Assembly: GCA_024364805.1 (NCBI GenBank)
Contig: CM044519.1
Location: forward strand, 47,016,520 to 47,037,810
Direction of reading: 5' to 3'
DNA: 21,291 bases
Source of the DNA: Euprymna scolopes
Lineage: Eukaryota > Mollusca > Cephalopoda > Sepiida > Sepiolidae
A program made the position numbers and the translations under genes. Below, in pieces: positions 18,786-21,291 of the stretch; the first letter of the stretch is position 1; each line of letters opens with the position of its first letter. The notes under the pieces were generated by a model, which saw nothing but the letters and a program-made list of their open reading frames with translations, ran no database searches and was not told where the DNA came from.

Positions 18786-19477
18786 CTGTAAACAAATATT
18801 CAAAATAGAAAAAAGTTTATGGAAAATTTCTTTGTAAATTCTACGATTGTCACTCATATCAAATGTAACATACACACTTAAGAAACATAATAATTTACGT
18901 AAAATATCAAAACGAAACATTTTTATTATTTACGTATCTTGCATCGTAGACATCATCTTGACCTCTGTCATATTAAGAAAGTTTCGACAATTGTACTATA
19001 TTAACATATTAGACCAGTCCATTCGGCATAATTAAGCTGTTTCATTTGGATAATTATTAAGAGCATTCCTTAATGGACTGGAAAATCAGGATTTAGTCAT
19101 CGACAGACTTATATAAAAGACTGAGAAAATGGTACTTGCTACACACTTCGCGTCAATGGAGTAAATCATGAAAACGCTTGGCGCCCTTCCTTATAGTACG
19201 GTGTAATGGGGCCTTTAGATCATCCTTGGCTATTGTCAACCACTTTACTTTTATTTACTATATTAGCTGATCATATTAACGTTGCTCGGTAGGCTTTATT
19301 AATTTTTTAAAATATTTTTTATATTTTGAAAGTATAATTAAAATTAATTAATAAAGTGAATCAATGAATAAACAATAAGTAATGATTAAAATTGCCGAAA
19401 AGATGTTTAACAAAATAATTTAAAAGTAATGGTTGTGTGATTCCAACAAAAGAAAAATGTATATTTAAAAGAGAATA
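18786..19477. other. Intron or upstream DNA of the sulfotransferase exon B
   Basis: On the minus strand this is the intron side of exon B; the first ~30 bases (CAAATATTCAAAATA) match the intron side of exon A. No further sulfotransferase exon is seen. A perfect 10-bp inverted repeat CCAGTCCATT/AATGGACTGG lies at 19014-19023 and 19072-19081. The plus strand has a TATATAAAAG at 19110-19119 without a gene behind it. Confidence 0.5.
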
Positions 19478-20400
19478 ACCAGCAACATACCCTACACTAG
19501 CACGTAGAATCTGCACCATACTCACCTCCGAAGAATCCGACTTAAGGAACTACAAATTAATCCAAGAAGAAAATACTCACCACAATTGAAAGAAAAAGGT
19601 GTCCAACTAGCGAAAAATATACCATTAAAACAATTGAGAACCCCCCCAAAAAAAAAAAAACGAAACACAAATCCTAGCATACGTCTCCACACATAACACA
19701 AACAACCCAGAACTTTTCACAGAAACAATGAAAAACTTCGTCCTGCTTAACCAAAACCGCAAACCAAACAACTTGATTTGAACAAAACAAAAAAAAGCAA
19801 ACGCCTACCCAAAAACCTAAAACGCATTCTTACATCATCCAAACTCAATCAACACACAACACAAAGAGTCACAAAATGCAACAATCAACGAATTAGAGTT
19901 TGTGACATAATATTAGAGGGAAACACATACACACTCATAAATCCTACACAAACATTCAAAATACAAAATCTAGACTGCATTTCTAAAGATGTGGTCAGTA
20001 TAATAAATGTGAAACATGCGAGAAAATCTACATAGGCCCCACAAAAACCTCTCAGTAATAGAGTAGTCTTGCATCGATCCAACATTAAAATAGCAGAAAA
20101 TAGACACCTTTATGTTGAACAGCACATACATATATGCAGTGGGGGTAAATTTAAGATAATGCCTATTTTTCAAACCGACAACTACTTTTATTATTAACAC
20201 AAGAAAATAATTTCATAACAAAATTCACTCCCGCATTAAACAAATCCCAATAACAACACATATAAATAAGCAAAACACAAAATATATTTACGCGCACACA
20301 TGCTTATGCACTCTCACACAAGCATGATGAAGCGCTCATGCACGCGTACCCTGCACGGGGACGCTCACATCCAAGATAATACTGATTTCCCAAACTAAAC
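19478..20400 (+). mobile_element. Penelope-like retroelement fragment (RT end plus GIY-YIG endonuclease region), broken
   Basis: This is the 3' half of a Penelope-like element, whose protein couples reverse transcriptase to a GIY-YIG endonuclease. Pieces appear in family order: LAKNIPLKQLRTP (about 19603-19643) from the end of the RT; ELFTETMKNFVLLNQN (from 19710); KRLPKNLKRILTSSKL (19799-19846); a Cys-bearing linker with KCNNQRIRVCDIILEGNTYT (about 19874-19933); CETCEKIYIGPT (20008-20043), the CxxC plus YIG core of the endonuclease; and LHRSNIKIAENRHLYVEQHI (20069-20128). The element is truncated on the left and broken in several places, so it is an inactive fossil. The exact 3' end is unclear; CA-rich sequence follows at about 20290-20370. 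A LINE with a GIY-YIG-like domain is a less likely alternative. Confidence 0.75.
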
Positions 20401-20477
20401 GTATAACTAGAAACAAAATGCATTATTCTGCCTATGTTTAACGAAAGAAAATCTCTCTAGACTAAGCAATCTTAATC

Positions 20478-20606
20478 AATATATATGTGTGTGTGCGTGC
20501 GTGTATATGTATATATGTGTATATGTGAGTGTATGCATGTGTTTATGTGTGTATATATTCTTTTTTATTTATTATTTATTTTCTATTATATATATGTATA
20601 TATATA
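20478..20606. repeat. TG/TA-rich imperfect microsatellite
   Basis: Mixed (TG)n, (CG TG)n and (TA)n steps, for example TATATGTGTGTGTGCGTGCG, run with interruptions to about 20606. It follows the Penelope-like fragment and could be its tail or an independent microsatellite. Confidence 0.85.
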
Positions 20607-21168
20607 TTGATTGTAGTGATTCAATGAATTTCAAAAGAACCTTTTTGAAATGCACTGCTTGAGTTTCATATCAAAGAATTTTTATTATTCTACGCAAGAC
20701 GAAGAATACTTTAGAAACTTAATCTCCTTAACCTATAGGGTTTCGATGTCTACTATCTCTTCAGAGGAGAAAATATTAGCAAATATTTATAAAGGTATGT
20801 ACCCTATTTGTAAAAGTCAGTGAGACATGGAAAGTCAAAGTCAAAATAAATGATTAATCAGAAGTCATATAGAAAGAGAATTTGAAGAAAATTTGAAGAA
20901 AAATTTCATTTCAAAAAGGTTTTAAAAATTTGAATAAAATTTGAAAATTGAAAAGAAAAATTTTATTTCAAAAAGAATAAACCGCAATGGATACCGCAGT
21001 ATTTTGTAAGTAATTGTTTTTAATAAGTTTTAAAAAAATGCATTTATCACATACAATTAGAGTAATGATAGAAGAAAATTATTATCTTTTGTACTATTGA
21101 ATCTTTTAATATAGAGAGATATTTTCGTGGCTCGAATAATTCTACAACAACTAGTATTTTATTGACAT
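20607..21168. other. AT-rich non-coding stretch
   Basis: No gene is recognised. A local duplication of GAAGAAAAATTTCATTTCAAAAAG is seen at about 20895 and again near 20953, about 58 bases apart. A near-perfect inverted repeat TTTCAAAAG-aac-CTTTTTGAAA lies at about 20628-20649. Confidence 0.45.
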
Positions 21169-21257
21169 GAAGTAATATATATATATATATATACTTGACA
21201 TGAAGTAATATATATATAGTTATATACATATATATATGCATAGTCGAAATGCGAAAC

Positions 21258-21291
<34 letters not shown>
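21169..21291. repeat. (TA)n microsatellite with a duplicated TTGACATGAAGTAA unit
   Basis: TTGACATGAAGTAATATATA occurs at about 21161 and 21195, followed each time by TA repeats. After TCGAAATGCGAAACTCG a pure (AT)n run goes to the window edge. A 64-codon minus-strand frame across it is a by-product. Confidence 0.92.

Noticed and set aside
19110-19119. TATATAAAAG TATA box on the plus strand
   Set aside because: No gene lies behind it, only 12 open codons after the next good ATG, and such words are common in AT-rich DNA.
1-21291. CRISPR array, tRNA or rRNA genes, bacterial operon
   Set aside because: Tandem repeats here lack unique spacers of constant length, no complete tRNA fold or rRNA sequence was seen, and gene structure is eukaryotic.

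Overview
The window is eukaryotic, AT-rich, repeat-dense genomic DNA with one visible pair of host coding exons. There is no operon structure. Coding segments are separated by kilobases of AT-rich sequence and end in intron-type acceptors. The window holds a decayed Tc1-like DNA transposon, a decayed Penelope-like retroelement, a probable tRNA-derived SINE remnant, long (AT)n, (CT)n, (AGT)n and TG-rich microsatellites, and several diverged minisatellites. This mix fits a marine invertebrate, most likely a mollusc, and my best guess is a cephalopod such as Octopus. That assignment is inference from texture and gene family; no marker gene is present.

Layout. 1-1200: 3' part of a broken Tc1-like transposon with its right terminal repeat. 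1342-1436 and 2387-2490: two old direct copies of an unnamed repeat. 1700-1781: a possible 26-codon terminal exon behind a strong splice acceptor. 3391-4152: a two-part minisatellite array running into (CT)n(AT)n. 4530-5085: two local tandem arrays. 7228-8221: a ~1-kb element with ~172-bp direct terminal repeats around another two-part minisatellite array. 8416-8580: a 29-bp tandem repeat. 8736-9555 (minus): terminal exon of a carbohydrate sulfotransferase. 9556-12390: mostly featureless, with a SINE-like remnant. 12804-12990: a perfect hairpin and a retroelement-tail-like palindrome. 14060-14810: a ~45-bp minisatellite. 15087-15246: a 20-bp minisatellite. 16576-16622: (AGT)n. 17966-18785 (minus): a second sulfotransferase terminal exon, paralogous to the first. 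19478-20400: Penelope-like fragment. 20480-21291: microsatellite-rich end.

The main host content is the two minus-strand sulfotransferase exons. They have the same length, the same acceptor phase and the same stop position, and are about 72% identical by hand count. Both carry the 3'-phosphate PAPS-binding motif but lack the 5'-phosphosulfate loop and membrane anchor, which must lie on upstream exons. I found no such exon in the 8.4 kb between them. They are therefore either tandem genes with exons I cannot see, or alternative last exons of one gene whose 5' exons lie beyond 18785. The most novel-looking non-coding structure is the 7228-8221 element and its relative at 3391-4030.
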